From CAZKEW01 sp964558915 (GTDB taxonomy: Bacteria > Acidobacteriota > Aminicenantia > Aminicenantales > UBA8522), in NCBI GenBank assembly GCA_964558915.1, contig CAZLFV010000001.1:80918-144917 (forward strand): a stretch of 64,000 nt of DNA, in the 5' to 3' direction. This document shows positions 17,668 to 26,258 of the stretch, in pieces. Every line of letters begins with the position of its first letter. Positions within the stretch are counted from its first letter, which is position 1. Below the pieces are notes generated by a model that had not been told where the DNA came from, did no database searches, and saw nothing but the letters and a program-made list of their open reading frames with translations. Both the position numbers and the translations under genes were made by a program.

Positions 17668-18920
17668 GTGCCTTCTTCCCAGGCCCCCAAATATTTTTTC
17701 TGCTCCGCGGTCAGCCGATCGATCTTTACCCCCATGGAACGAAGTTTCAGGCGGGCGATTTCTTCGTCGATGGCTTTGGGAACGGGGTAGACTTCTTTTC
17801 CGAGTGAACTGCCTTTACGGCTGAGGTAAAGCACGCTCAGCGCCTGGTTGGCGAAGCTCATATCCATAACTATGGCGGGATGCCCTTCGGCAGCCGCCAG
17901 GTTGATCAACCTTCCTTCTCCCAGTAAATAGAGTTTTTTTCCGTTTCGGAGCTCGTACTCATCAACAAATTCCCGAATCCTCTTCTTTTTCCTGGCCAGT
18001 TTTTCCAGGGCCGGAATATCAACTTCGACGTTGAAGTGGCCGGAATTGGCGATGATGGCCCCGTCCCTCATCCTGAGAAAGTGAGACTGGGTAATGACCG
18101 TCTTGTCACCCGTCAGGGTAACAAACACATCTCCTTTGGACGCTGCTTCGCTCATGGGCATAACTTCGAACCCGTCCATAACGGCTTCCAGGGCTCGCAG
18201 AGGATCAACCTCGCAAATAATGACTTTGGCGCCCCCTCCCCTTGCCCTCATGGCCACTCCCCGTCCGCACCAGCCGTATCCGGCGATGACAAAATGCAGC
18301 CCAGCCATAAGAATATTCGTGGCCCTCAGGATGCCGTCAATGGTGCTCTGTCCCGTCCCGTAGCGATTGTCAAAGAGGTGTTTAGTGTTGGCGTCGTTAA
18401 CGGCAATGATTGGATAAGAGAGGACTTTCTTTTTGGCCATGCTCCTCAACCGGATGACTCCAGTCGTGGTTTCCTCGGTGCCGCCGACGATACTCTTAAG
18501 CAGGCTGCGCCTCCGGGAATGAATGGTGCTGACCAGGTCCGCCCCGTCGTCCATCGTGATGTTGGGGCCGTGGTCCAGGGCCTGGTTGATGTGACGGTAG
18601 TAGGTCCTGTTATTTTCACCCTTAATGGCAAAAACAGGCACGTCGTAAAATTTCACCAGGGCCGCGGCGACTTCATCCTGCGTGCTCAGAGGGTTGGAGG
18701 CGCAGAGCCTGAGCTGCGCTCCTCCTAGCCTTAAGGTTTCCATCAGGATTCCGGTTTCGCTAGTGACATGCAGGCAGGCCGAGATTTTAATGCCCTTCAG
18801 GGGCTTCTCTTGGGCGAATTTTTTCCTGATAGAATTCAAGACAGGCATAAACCGCCCCGCCCATTCCATCTTGAGTTTTCCTTTCGGAGCCAATTTGAGG
18901 TCTTTGACGTCATAGTCCAT
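17664..18920 (-). CDS. ahcY: Adenosylhomocysteinase
   Basis: AhcY splits S-adenosylhomocysteine to adenosine and homocysteine, removing the inhibitory product of methyl transfer. The 418-residue protein shows the substrate domain (LHVTSETGILMETLRLGGAQ-type region, TMDDGADLVSTIH), the NAD-binding fold GYGWCGRGVAMRARGGGA and the conserved C-terminal region ending in KKYLGAWEEGT. It lies 54 bp downstream of metK, consistent with one methyl-cycle transcript. Confidence 0.94.
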   Translation of the reverse strand: MDYDVKDLKLAPKGKLKMEWAGRFMPVLNSIRKKFAQEKPLKGIKISACLHVTSETGILMETLRLGGAQLRLCASNPLSTQDEVAAALVKFYDVPVFAIKGENNRTYYRHINQALDHGPNITMDDGADLVSTIHSRRRSLLKSIVGGTEETTTGVIRLRSMAKKKVLSYPIIAVNDANTKHLFDNRYGTGQSTIDGILRATNILMAGLHFVIAGYGWCGRGVAMRARGGGAKVIICEVDPLRALEAVMDGFEVMPMSEAASKGDVFVTLTGDKTVITQSHFLRMRDGAIIANSGHFNVEVDIPALEKLARKKKRIREFVDEYELRNGKKLYLLGEGRLINLAAAEGHPAIVMDMSFANQALSVLYLSRKGSSLGKEVYPVPKAIDEEIARLKLRSMGVKIDRLTAEQKKYLGAWEEGT

Positions 18921-18974
18921 GGCTTTTCCCCTGTTTCATTGGAATCCCTTTCTAGGCCGGCTCTGTGCGCCTCC

Positions 18975-20141
18975 TTAGAGCCGGGCGTCCTTCCGCAACG
19001 CTTCGGCTTGGTCCGTTTTTTCCCAGGTGAATCCTTCTTCATCCCGTCCGAAATGCCCGTAGCAGGCTGTTTTCTTGAAAACCGGACGCAGCAAATTGAG
19101 GGCTTTGATCATGCCTTTGGGTTTAAGGTCGAAATGGGCCCGGATTAATTCCTTGATCTTATCCTCATGAATCTTCGAAGTCCCAAAGGAATCCACCATG
19201 ATTGAGACCGGCTCGGCGACGCCGATGGCATAAGCCAGCTGCACTTCCAGTTTGTCGGCGATTCCCGCGGCTACGATGTTCTTAGCGATATACCGGGCGG
19301 TATAGGAGCCGGAGCGATCGACCTTGGAGGGATCCTTGCCCGAGAAGCAGCCTCCGCCGTGGCTTCCGACTCCTCCATATGTATCAACGATGATTTTTCG
19401 GCCGGTAATTCCGGTATCGGCCAAAGGCCCGCCCTGTTCGAAACGGCCGGTGCCGTTGATGATAATCTTGGTTTTTTTGTCCAGCATTCCGGGCGGGATA
19501 ATCTTCTTGATCACCATTTGCTTGATGTCGGCCCGCAGGTCTTCCATGTTCACCGTTGCGTTGTGTTGGGCGGCAATCACGATCGCCTCGACGCGGCGCG
19601 GAGTGTCGCCGTCGTATTCGATCGTTATCTGGGATTTTCCGTCAGGCCTCAAATAGGGCAGGATCCTTTCTTTGCGGACCTGACTCAATCGCCTGACCAG
19701 CTTGTGGGCGAGGATGATGGGCAGAGGCATCAGCTCCTCTGTTTCCCGGCAGGCGTAGCCGAACATGATTCCTTGATCTCCGGCGCCCTGCTCATGCTCC
19801 GCGGTCTCTATGACTCCTCTGGCTATATCAAGGGATTGCTCATGAATAGATGAAATAACACAGCACGTTTTGTAGTCGAAGCCAAAGACAGCCTGGGTAT
19901 ACCCGATATCCTTGACCACGCTCCTGACGAGTTTTTGAAAATCGCAATATCCGTTTGTGGTGATCTCGCCGGCTATGAAGACGAGGCCAGTTGTGACCGC
20001 TGTTTCGCAGGCCACACGGCTTTGGGGGTCCTGGCTGATGAGGTCATCCAGGATGGCATCCGAGATCTGGTCGCAGATTTTATCCGGGTGACCTTCAGTC
20101 ACGGATTCAGAAGTGAACAGATGCTTTCCAGCTTTGCTCAT
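18975..20141 (-). CDS. metK: S-adenosylmethionine synthetase
   Basis: MetK forms S-adenosylmethionine from ATP and methionine. The 388-residue protein begins MSKAGKHLFTSESVTEGHPDK, in which the catalytic histidine and metal ligands lie. The flexible-loop GAGDQGIMFGYA, the P-loop-like GGCFSGKDPSKVDRS and ARYIAKNIVAAG are present. AAAGGAG is spaced 7 nt before the ATG and is part of a region able to form two alternative hairpins. It supplies cofactor to the many radical SAM enzymes here. Confidence 0.95.
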   Translation of the reverse strand: MSKAGKHLFTSESVTEGHPDKICDQISDAILDDLISQDPQSRVACETAVTTGLVFIAGEITTNGYCDFQKLVRSVVKDIGYTQAVFGFDYKTCCVISSIHEQSLDIARGVIETAEHEQGAGDQGIMFGYACRETEELMPLPIILAHKLVRRLSQVRKERILPYLRPDGKSQITIEYDGDTPRRVEAIVIAAQHNATVNMEDLRADIKQMVIKKIIPPGMLDKKTKIIINGTGRFEQGGPLADTGITGRKIIVDTYGGVGSHGGGCFSGKDPSKVDRSGSYTARYIAKNIVAAGIADKLEVQLAYAIGVAEPVSIMVDSFGTSKIHEDKIKELIRAHFDLKPKGMIKALNLLRPVFKKTACYGHFGRDEEGFTWEKTDQAEALRKDARL

Positions 20142-20146
20142 GATCG

Positions 20147-20169
20147 GTCTCCTTTGAGACTATCTCAAA
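20147..20169 (-). promoter_or_regulatory. Mutually exclusive hairpins in the metK 5' leader
   Basis: In the mRNA sense, TTTGAGA (20169-20163) can pair perfectly with TCTCAAA (20159-20153) over a 3-nt loop. Alternatively, GTCTC (20160-20156) can pair with GAGAC (20151-20147), closing the tetraloop AAAG and hiding the GGAG of the Shine-Dalgarno. Both use bases 20156-20159, so only one can form. This is a possible on/off translation switch; the function is inferred. Confidence 0.45.
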
Positions 20170-20183
20170 AAATAAGGCGCCAT

Positions 20184-20210
20184 ATTATAACATAAGGGCA
20201 CAATTTTCAA
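20184..20210 (-). promoter_or_regulatory. Candidate metK promoter
   Basis: On the minus strand TTGAAA (20210-20205) and a perfect TATAAT (20189-20184) are spaced 15 bp. The predicted start near 20177 gives a leader of about 36 nt, too short for a known SAM riboswitch. Confidence 0.5.
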
Positions 20211-20333
20211 CGGCTAAGTGAAGATGGTGACAGACCCTGTCGCAGCCCCCGATCTCGGCCCGGTTCATTGGATTTTGGGCCGCAAATATGATATTTATAG
20301 GGATGGCCTCAGGAAAAACGACTATATAGAGAG

Positions 20334-21665
20334 ATGCCAAAGCGATCTACAGGCGTCTGGATTCTTGCATTTTTTGTCCTCCTTGGACCCTCCGCCCTGT
20401 CCCAAGAACAAGCCAGATTCCCTTTTTCTTTCACTCAATATCAGCTCGAGAACGGACTGAAGGTGATCCTCTCTGAGGATGACTCTCTTCCCATTGTCTC
20501 TGTGGTCATGGCCTATCATGTCGGGTCAATCAACGAGCAGCCAGGCAAGAGCGGCCTGGCTTATCTCCTGGAAAGCATAATGTTCATGGGTTCGCTGAAT
20601 ATCGGCTCTATGCAACACATCAGCTATGTCAACAGGATTGGAGGGATACCTAACGCCTCCACTACTGAGGACATCACCTTCTTTTATGAGACCGTCCCCA
20701 TGAACCAGCTAGCCCTGGTTCTCTGGCTTGAGTCCGACCGGATGAAAGCCCTGGACATTAATTCGGCTAAGGTGCAAAGGTCAAAACAGTCCCTTCTTGA
20801 GGAGGTCGGCCAGCGGAAAGCTGATGAACCCTATTTTGAAAGCTTCCTAGTTTTTGACCGACTCCTCTATCCTGACTTTCCCTATAGTCATCCAATTTTG
20901 GGAAGTGAAGAAGATATCGGGAATCTGACGCTGGAGGATGTGAAAAATTTTTATTCGACGTTCTATGTTCCCAACAACGCCGCACTTGCCATCGTCGGAA
21001 AATTCGACTTGACCAAGGCCAAGGAACTGATCGAGAGATATTTCGGGACAATTCCCCAAGGTAAGGACATCCCCCCTTCCCCACCCTCTCAGCCCCTGGA
21101 AAGAAAGCAGGTGGTTGAGGTCCTCCAAGAATCCCTCGCTCCAGCGCCAGCGTTTCACCTGGGGTATCGGATTGCTCCTCCCTATTCCCCGGAATCCTAT
21201 CCTCTGGTAATTATCGATTATATCCTCCTCAAGGGAAAGGGTTCCCGTCTGTACAGAAGGCTTGTGCGGAAAGACAACCTGGCGCTGTATTTAAGCGGGG
21301 CCATCGAAAAGCGGAAAGATATGGCGGCACTGAAAATTTTTGTGATGAACAACAGCGCGTCGACGGCCGAACTCTGCCAAAAGGCTATTTTTTCGGAGAT
21401 CTCCAAATTGAGGACGAGCTATGTATCCGAAGGCGAGCTTCGGCGCGCTAAAAACATGTTCAAAAGGGACTATCTGAGTCGCTTTGCCAATCCCCAGGAT
21501 CGGGCCATGTTCTTGATCGAGACCTTATTTTCGCCTGCGAGTTTAGAAGATGCGCCCCAGGAACTCGACAAGTATCTCGGGACTACGCCGCTTCAAGTGA
21601 TCGGAATGATCAACCGTTATATCATCCCGGAAAACAGCATTCTGCTCAACGTGAAAATACGATGA
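20334..21665 (+). CDS. M16 (insulinase) family protein with lost zinc motif
   Basis: A 443-residue exported protein: the first ~24 residues form a signal peptide ending near ALSQ. It has the M16 N-domain and peptidase_M16_C-like domain. Where active members have HXXEH, this one reads YLLES (in GLAYLLESIMF), so both zinc histidines are lost while the catalytic glutamate and the distal LLEEVGQRKADEP glutamate remain. Hydrolysis by the classical route is therefore unlikely. It overlaps the next M16 gene by 4 bp. It may be a structural or binding subunit. Confidence 0.86.
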   Translation: MPKRSTGVWILAFFVLLGPSALSQEQARFPFSFTQYQLENGLKVILSEDDSLPIVSVVMAYHVGSINEQPGKSGLAYLLESIMFMGSLNIGSMQHISYVNRIGGIPNASTTEDITFFYETVPMNQLALVLWLESDRMKALDINSAKVQRSKQSLLEEVGQRKADEPYFESFLVFDRLLYPDFPYSHPILGSEEDIGNLTLEDVKNFYSTFYVPNNAALAIVGKFDLTKAKELIERYFGTIPQGKDIPPSPPSQPLERKQVVEVLQESLAPAPAFHLGYRIAPPYSPESYPLVIIDYILLKGKGSRLYRRLVRKDNLALYLSGAIEKRKDMAALKIFVMNNSASTAELCQKAIFSEISKLRTSYVSEGELRRAKNMFKRDYLSRFANPQDRAMFLIETLFSPASLEDAPQELDKYLGTTPLQVIGMINRYIIPENSILLNVKIR

Positions 21666-23101
21666 AGAAGATAATCCTGCTCTGCGGCTTGGTCTTCCTG
21701 CAGGCCATCGCGCTTCCTCAGGAAAGGTTCAGAAAATCCCCTCCTGTCCCCGATCCTCTGCAACCCCTGCGGCTTCCAGCAATCGAATCAGTCCGTCTGA
21801 CTAATGGACTCACCCTGGCTGTGGCCTACCAAAAAAATCTTCCCTTTATCAGCCTGGAGCTCGTCGTCCAGGCGGGAGAAAGCTCTTCCCCCCGTAACTT
21901 GCCCGGTTTGGCAACGTTGACGGCCGGGATGTTATGCCGCGGCACGCTCCTGAGTTCCGCTTCAGAAATCGAAGAAAAAATTGAATCCATCGGAGGGAGT
22001 TTTTCCGCTATTGCCTTCCAGGATTACTCGCGCTTTTCGTTTACGTTCCTGGACGAGAATTTGGATCAAGCCCTGGAAGTCTTAGGCCAGATGATCCTTC
22101 AGCCTGCGTTTGACGATAAAGAGATTCTTAACCTCAGGAGAATTGAGTATTATAGCCTTCTTCAAAAACAGCGAGACCCGGAATTCGTGGGTCGGCGCCA
22201 GCTGCTGCGGATCCTCTTTAAGAATCATCCCTACGAAAGGTCCTTTTATAACGAGGATGTTCTCAAGAACATTACCAGGAAGGACATCCTTGGTTTTTTT
22301 CAAACATACTATCGGCCGAATAACTCCGTCCTCGTCATGACCGGCAATCTGAATCTTCGGATTGCTTCCCGGAAGGTTAGCCAATATCTCAGCGCCTGGC
22401 AGGAAAAAGGCGTTGACAGGGTTTATCTTCCTCCTCCGGCACCCAATAACGAAGAGACGATTTGCTTTATCGAACTCCCCCAGGCAAAAGATCCCACGGT
22501 GGTGCTCGGGAATGTGATTTTCCCCATAGGGGATCCCGACTTTTTCCCGTTTTCCGTCGTCAACCAGGTTTTGGGCGGAACACCGAACAGCCGGCTGTTC
22601 ATGAACCTCAGGGAGTCGAAAGAATATGCCTATTATGCCTTCAGCGAAATGGAGCTTTTCCGAAGCTGCGGTGTCTACCTTGTTCGGTCAAAGGTTACTC
22701 CGGCCTCCTGTTTCGCTTCTGTGCAGGATATTCTTGGAGAACTCGACCGCATAACCAAGGAAAAAACTCCCACCTCTGAAATCGAGCAAGCCAAGTCCTA
22801 TCTGATCGGGAATTTTCCCCTGCAGCTCGATCGATTGGATAGTTTTACCCGAAAACTTTCTGATGTGGTGGCCATGTCTCTGGGAGAGGGACACTGGAAC
22901 GAATTCTATGATAACATCATGCTCGTCGATCCAGACAAGGTCTTCCAGGTGGCCGAAAAATGCCTTCTTCCGAAGCCGGTGGTTGTCCTCGTGGGAGACA
23001 GGAGCGTGCTTTCCAAGCATCTCGGAGAATTTAAAAAAATAGATATTTATGACGTCAAAGGAGTTCATCAATACACCATAACCAAAGGAGCAGAGGAATG
23101 A
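21662..23101 (+). CDS. M16 family non-catalytic partner protein
   Basis: A 479-residue secreted protein with signal peptide (first ~20 residues) and two M16-type half-barrels. The zinc-motif position reads GLATLTAGMLCRG, which lacks all metal ligands, as in the non-catalytic subunits of processing-peptidase-like pairs. It begins in an ATGA overlap with the preceding degenerate M16 gene and ends in an ATGA overlap with ftcD. The pair thus contains no complete active site. Confidence 0.86.
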   Translation: MKKIILLCGLVFLQAIALPQERFRKSPPVPDPLQPLRLPAIESVRLTNGLTLAVAYQKNLPFISLELVVQAGESSSPRNLPGLATLTAGMLCRGTLLSSASEIEEKIESIGGSFSAIAFQDYSRFSFTFLDENLDQALEVLGQMILQPAFDDKEILNLRRIEYYSLLQKQRDPEFVGRRQLLRILFKNHPYERSFYNEDVLKNITRKDILGFFQTYYRPNNSVLVMTGNLNLRIASRKVSQYLSAWQEKGVDRVYLPPPAPNNEETICFIELPQAKDPTVVLGNVIFPIGDPDFFPFSVVNQVLGGTPNSRLFMNLRESKEYAYYAFSEMELFRSCGVYLVRSKVTPASCFASVQDILGELDRITKEKTPTSEIEQAKSYLIGNFPLQLDRLDSFTRKLSDVVAMSLGEGHWNEFYDNIMLVDPDKVFQVAEKCLLPKPVVVLVGDRSVLSKHLGEFKKIDIYDVKGVHQYTITKGAEE

Positions 23102-24774
23102 AAATCGTCGAATGCGTGCCGAACTTCAGTGAAGGCAGGGACAGAGAAAAAATCAAGGCCATTACTCAAGAGATCGAGCGGACGCCGGAAGTCAAACTCC
23201 TTGATGTAGACCCGGGGGAATCGACCAACCGCACGGTCGTGACTTTTGTCGGCTCGCCCGAAGGAGTCAAAGAGGCCGCTTTGAGAGCCATCCGCAAGGC
23301 CGCAGAACTCATCGATATGAGCAAGCACAAAGGCGCGCACAGCCGCATGGGCGCGACGGACGTCTGCCCGTTTGTTCCGGTCTCGGGAGTCACAATGGAA
23401 GACTGCGTGAAGCTTGCCCACGAGGTCGGCCGAAGGGTAGCTGAAGAGCTCCGCATCCCCGTCTATCTTTATGAGGAAGCCGCTCAAAAGGAAGAGAGAA
23501 GGAATTTGGCCAATATTCGAGCGGGAGAATATGAGGGGCTGCCAGAGAAGCTCAGAGACCCGGCCTGGGCTCCTGATTACGGCGAGCCTGTTTTCAACCC
23601 GCGGTCGGGAGCAACGGTGATTGGCGCCCGAGAATTTTTGATCGCCTACAACATCAATTTGAATACAAGAGACAGGAGGCTGGCGCACGAGATCGCTCTT
23701 CAGCTAAGAGAAAGCGGGCGGGCCAAAAGAGACAGCGAAGGGAACATCGTCAGGGACGCGGAAGGGGAAACGGTCATGCTGCCCGGGAGATTCAAGCACT
23801 TGAAGGCGGTCGGCTGGTATATCGAAGACTTTGGAGTGGCTCAAATTTCCATCAATTTTACGAACTATAAGGTGACGCCCCCCCATCTTGTGTTCGATGA
23901 GGCCGTTCGGGAGGCAGAGAAATTGGGACTCCGTGTCACCGGAAGCGAGCTGGTCGGATTGATCCCCAAGGAGGCTCTTCTTATGGCCGGAAGGTATTAT
24001 TTGGCCAAGCAGGGCAAGAGCCCGGGCGTTCCCGAAGAAGAACTCATCCGGATGGCAGTCCTCTCTCTCGGCCTCAACGATGTCACTCCCTTTAATCCGG
24101 ATAAAAAGATAATTGAGTATCAGTTCAAGGATCCGGCCGGGTCTCTCCTTCGGCTCAGTCTGCGCGATTTTGCCAACGAGCTCTCTATGGACTCGCCCGC
24201 TCCGGGCGGGGGAAGCGCAGCCGCCCTGTGTGCTGCTCTTTCGGCCGCTCTCTCAGCAATGGTCGCCAATCTCACAGTGGGAAAAAGAGGCTACGATGGA
24301 GTCGAGCAGGAGATGACGGAGGCGGCCATCAAGGCCCAGGCTCTTAAGGATGATCTGTTGAGAGCAGTAGACGAAGACACGCGGGCCTTTAACAAGGTTA
24401 TGGAGGCTTTCAAATTGCCTAGAGCGACTGAAGACCAGCTTAGAGAAAAAGAGGCCGCCGTCGAGAAGGCCTTTCAGGAAGCGACCCTAGTGCCTCTGGG
24501 CGTTCTGGAAAAGAGCATTCTTCTTTTGGAATTGGCCAAGGCTGTGGCGACCAAAGGAAACAAGAATTCTTTGAGCGACGCAGGAGTGGCTGGAATCATC
24601 GCTGAGGCAGCCGCCCAAGGCGCCTCGGACAATGTCAAGATCAACCTTCTCGGCATCAAGGACAGTGCGTTCAAAGAAGACACTAAAAAGAAAGCGGAAG
24701 CCCTCGTGGAAAAGGCGGCGGAACTTGGCCGGGAGATTAGGCAGGTTGTCGAGCAAGAATTAGATCGGGCTTAG
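23098..24774 (+). CDS. ftcD: Bifunctional glutamate formiminotransferase / formiminotetrahydrofolate cyclodeaminase
   Basis: The 558-residue protein joins a formiminotransferase (residues ~1-330; MKIVECVPNFSEGRD, KGAHSRMGATDVCPFVP) and a cyclodeaminase of the FTCD_C family (~345-550; SPAPGGGSAAALCAALSAAL). It moves the formimino group from N-formiminoglutamate to tetrahydrofolate and converts it to methenyl-tetrahydrofolate, the last steps of histidine breakdown. No hutHUI genes are nearby. There is no signal peptide, so the coupling by ATGA to exported M16 proteins is unexpected. Confidence 0.92.
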   Translation: MKIVECVPNFSEGRDREKIKAITQEIERTPEVKLLDVDPGESTNRTVVTFVGSPEGVKEAALRAIRKAAELIDMSKHKGAHSRMGATDVCPFVPVSGVTMEDCVKLAHEVGRRVAEELRIPVYLYEEAAQKEERRNLANIRAGEYEGLPEKLRDPAWAPDYGEPVFNPRSGATVIGAREFLIAYNINLNTRDRRLAHEIALQLRESGRAKRDSEGNIVRDAEGETVMLPGRFKHLKAVGWYIEDFGVAQISINFTNYKVTPPHLVFDEAVREAEKLGLRVTGSELVGLIPKEALLMAGRYYLAKQGKSPGVPEEELIRMAVLSLGLNDVTPFNPDKKIIEYQFKDPAGSLLRLSLRDFANELSMDSPAPGGGSAAALCAALSAALSAMVANLTVGKRGYDGVEQEMTEAAIKAQALKDDLLRAVDEDTRAFNKVMEAFKLPRATEDQLREKEAAVEKAFQEATLVPLGVLEKSILLLELAKAVATKGNKNSLSDAGVAGIIAEAAAQGASDNVKINLLGIKDSAFKEDTKKKAEALVEKAAELGREIRQVVEQELDRA

Positions 24775-24790
24775 AACTGCTGCTCTTGCT

Positions 24791-24829
24791 TTCCCTCACC
24801 CCCAAAAATCCCCCTTTAGGGTGAGGGAA
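24791..24829 (+). terminator. Inverted repeat after ftcD, possible terminator
   Basis: An 11-bp perfect inverted repeat, TTCCCTCACCC (24791-24801) and GGGTGAGGGAA (24819-24829), is separated by 17 nt. No thymine run follows on the plus strand (GCTGAAAAAA), so it may instead block RNA decay or terminate poorly. Confidence 0.5.
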
Positions 24830-24923
24830 GGCTGAAAAAAATCACCCATTATTTCACCCGCTTCGATTATTGTGAATGCGGAAAGAATCTCACAATATTA
24901 GGTGTGAAGAAAGGAAAGCCCCG

Positions 24924-25658
24924 GTGAAAACGCGAGTTTCTGGTGATTCAAAAGGCATGAGAAACAGGCTATGGGCCATAATTGTTATTGATGTCGCTTA
25001 CCTCGTCTACTCGGCTCTGGGCGATTTTATTCCCCAATATTGGGAACGGATAGGATTTCAGCCGGTCAGCCGTTCTATCCTGACCTTGGGCATGGTCATC
25101 ATCCTGCTTATCTGCTTGAGCGGCCTGGCCTTGACTGAAAGAATGGCGTCGTTGATCATCAGAGAAGCCCTCACCGGTTTGTTCAATCAAATTTATATCC
25201 GGCAGCGGCTGGAAGAGGAAATCTACCGCTCGAAAAGATACGGCCATCCTTTGAGCCTGCTCATGATCGATTTGGACAACTTCAAGGCCCTCAACGACCG
25301 CTATGGACATGCGGCAGGAGATCATCTCCTGAGGTATTTCAGCCAGTTAATCCTGGATACCATCAGGCCCTCTGATATCGCGGCTCGGTATGGAGGAGAA
25401 GAGTTCTTGATTATCCTTCCCGAGACAACCCGCGAGGAAGCCCAGGCCGTTGCAGAACGGCTCCGGAACAGACTTTCTCTCTATCCTTTCCAGATCGATT
25501 CTCGCAAAGAAGATATCCTGTTCACTATTAGCGTTGGCATCAGCACTTTTCCGGAATACAGTCAAAGCGGAGACGAATTGATTACCCTTGCTGATATGGC
25601 TCTCTATCAAGCAAAAAAAGGGGGCAAGAACAGAGTGGCGGTTTACAGCGATAACTGA
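24924..25658 (+). CDS. Membrane-anchored diguanylate cyclase (GGDEF)
   Basis: The protein makes cyclic di-GMP from two GTP. Two transmembrane helices (about 15-35 and 50-70 residues in) precede a GGDEF domain with the active-site sequence GGEEF. An inhibitory site RPSD lies five residues before it, so product feedback is expected. The GTG at 24924 is chosen because GAAAGGAAAG is spaced correctly before it; in-frame ATGs at 24876 and 24957 are alternatives. No sensory domain beyond the short membrane hairpin is seen. Confidence 0.87.
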   Translation: MKTRVSGDSKGMRNRLWAIIVIDVAYLVYSALGDFIPQYWERIGFQPVSRSILTLGMVIILLICLSGLALTERMASLIIREALTGLFNQIYIRQRLEEEIYRSKRYGHPLSLLMIDLDNFKALNDRYGHAAGDHLLRYFSQLILDTIRPSDIAARYGGEEFLIILPETTREEAQAVAERLRNRLSLYPFQIDSRKEDILFTISVGISTFPEYSQSGDELITLADMALYQAKKGGKNRVAVYSDN

Positions 25659-25702
25659 AGAGCCCCAAGCTTTTCGTCTACCCCTCTCGTTCCCGGCCAT
25701 GC

Positions 25703-25708
25703 TATAAT
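25703..25708 (+). promoter_or_regulatory. -10 box of the macro-domain gene
   Basis: A perfect TATAAT ends 6 bp before the ATG at 25715; no clear -35 and no Shine-Dalgarno are seen. The start point would coincide with the start codon. Confidence 0.5.
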
Positions 25709-25714
25709 AAAAAA

Positions 25715-26248
25715 ATGGACACCTTGCTTCTTGGCAATCGGAAAAAAATCAAGATTGTTGAGGGCAATATCGCCCTGCTGGATTGTGAGGCTGTGGTCAA
25801 TGCCGCTAACAAATCTCTCCAGCTCGGCGGAGGAGTCGCGGGTGCCATCCGGACTTACGGCGGTCCAACAATTCAAAAAGAATGCGATAAATTAGCCCCG
25901 ATTGGCGTGGGCCAAGCCGTGATCACGGGCGCGGGCAACCTCAAAGCCAAGTCAGTGATTCATGCTGTTGGCCCGGTTTACGGCGAGGGCAATGAGGAGG
26001 AGAAGCTGGCGAGCGCGACGCTGAGCAGTTTGAGGATTGCCAGAGACAGGAAAATACAGACAATCGCCTTCCCCGCCATTAGCACTGGCGTCTATGGATT
26101 CCCGATTGAGAAATGCGCTAGCATCATGCTTCGGGCGGCGCTGGAGTTTCTGAGGAAAAACGATTTCCCTAAAGAGATTGTTTTTTGCCTGTACGGTCAA
26201 GAGGCCTATTCCATTTTCCTGAAGACTCTGGAGAGGCTGGCCGGATAG
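25715..26248 (+). CDS. Macro-domain protein (ADP-ribose/O-acetyl-ADP-ribose hydrolase type)
   Basis: A 177-residue single macro domain. The ligand-binding strings are IVEGNIALLDCEAVVNAANK, GGGVAGAIRTYGG and the phosphate loop FPAISTGVYGFP. Such proteins bind ADP-ribose and many remove it from proteins or hydrolyse O-acetyl-ADP-ribose. No sirtuin or ADP-ribosyltransferase gene lies beside it. It converges with the metal-transporter permease gene. Confidence 0.9.
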   Translation: MDTLLLGNRKKIKIVEGNIALLDCEAVVNAANKSLQLGGGVAGAIRTYGGPTIQKECDKLAPIGVGQAVITGAGNLKAKSVIHAVGPVYGEGNEEEKLASATLSSLRIARDRKIQTIAFPAISTGVYGFPIEKCASIMLRAALEFLRKNDFPKEIVFCLYGQEAYSIFLKTLERLAG

Positions 26249-26258
26249 GACTTCCCGG

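Noticed and set aside
20142..20230. SAM riboswitch upstream of metK
   Set aside because: The predicted leader is only about 36 nt and none of the SAM-I/II/III/IV core motifs is present; only the small alternating hairpins remain.
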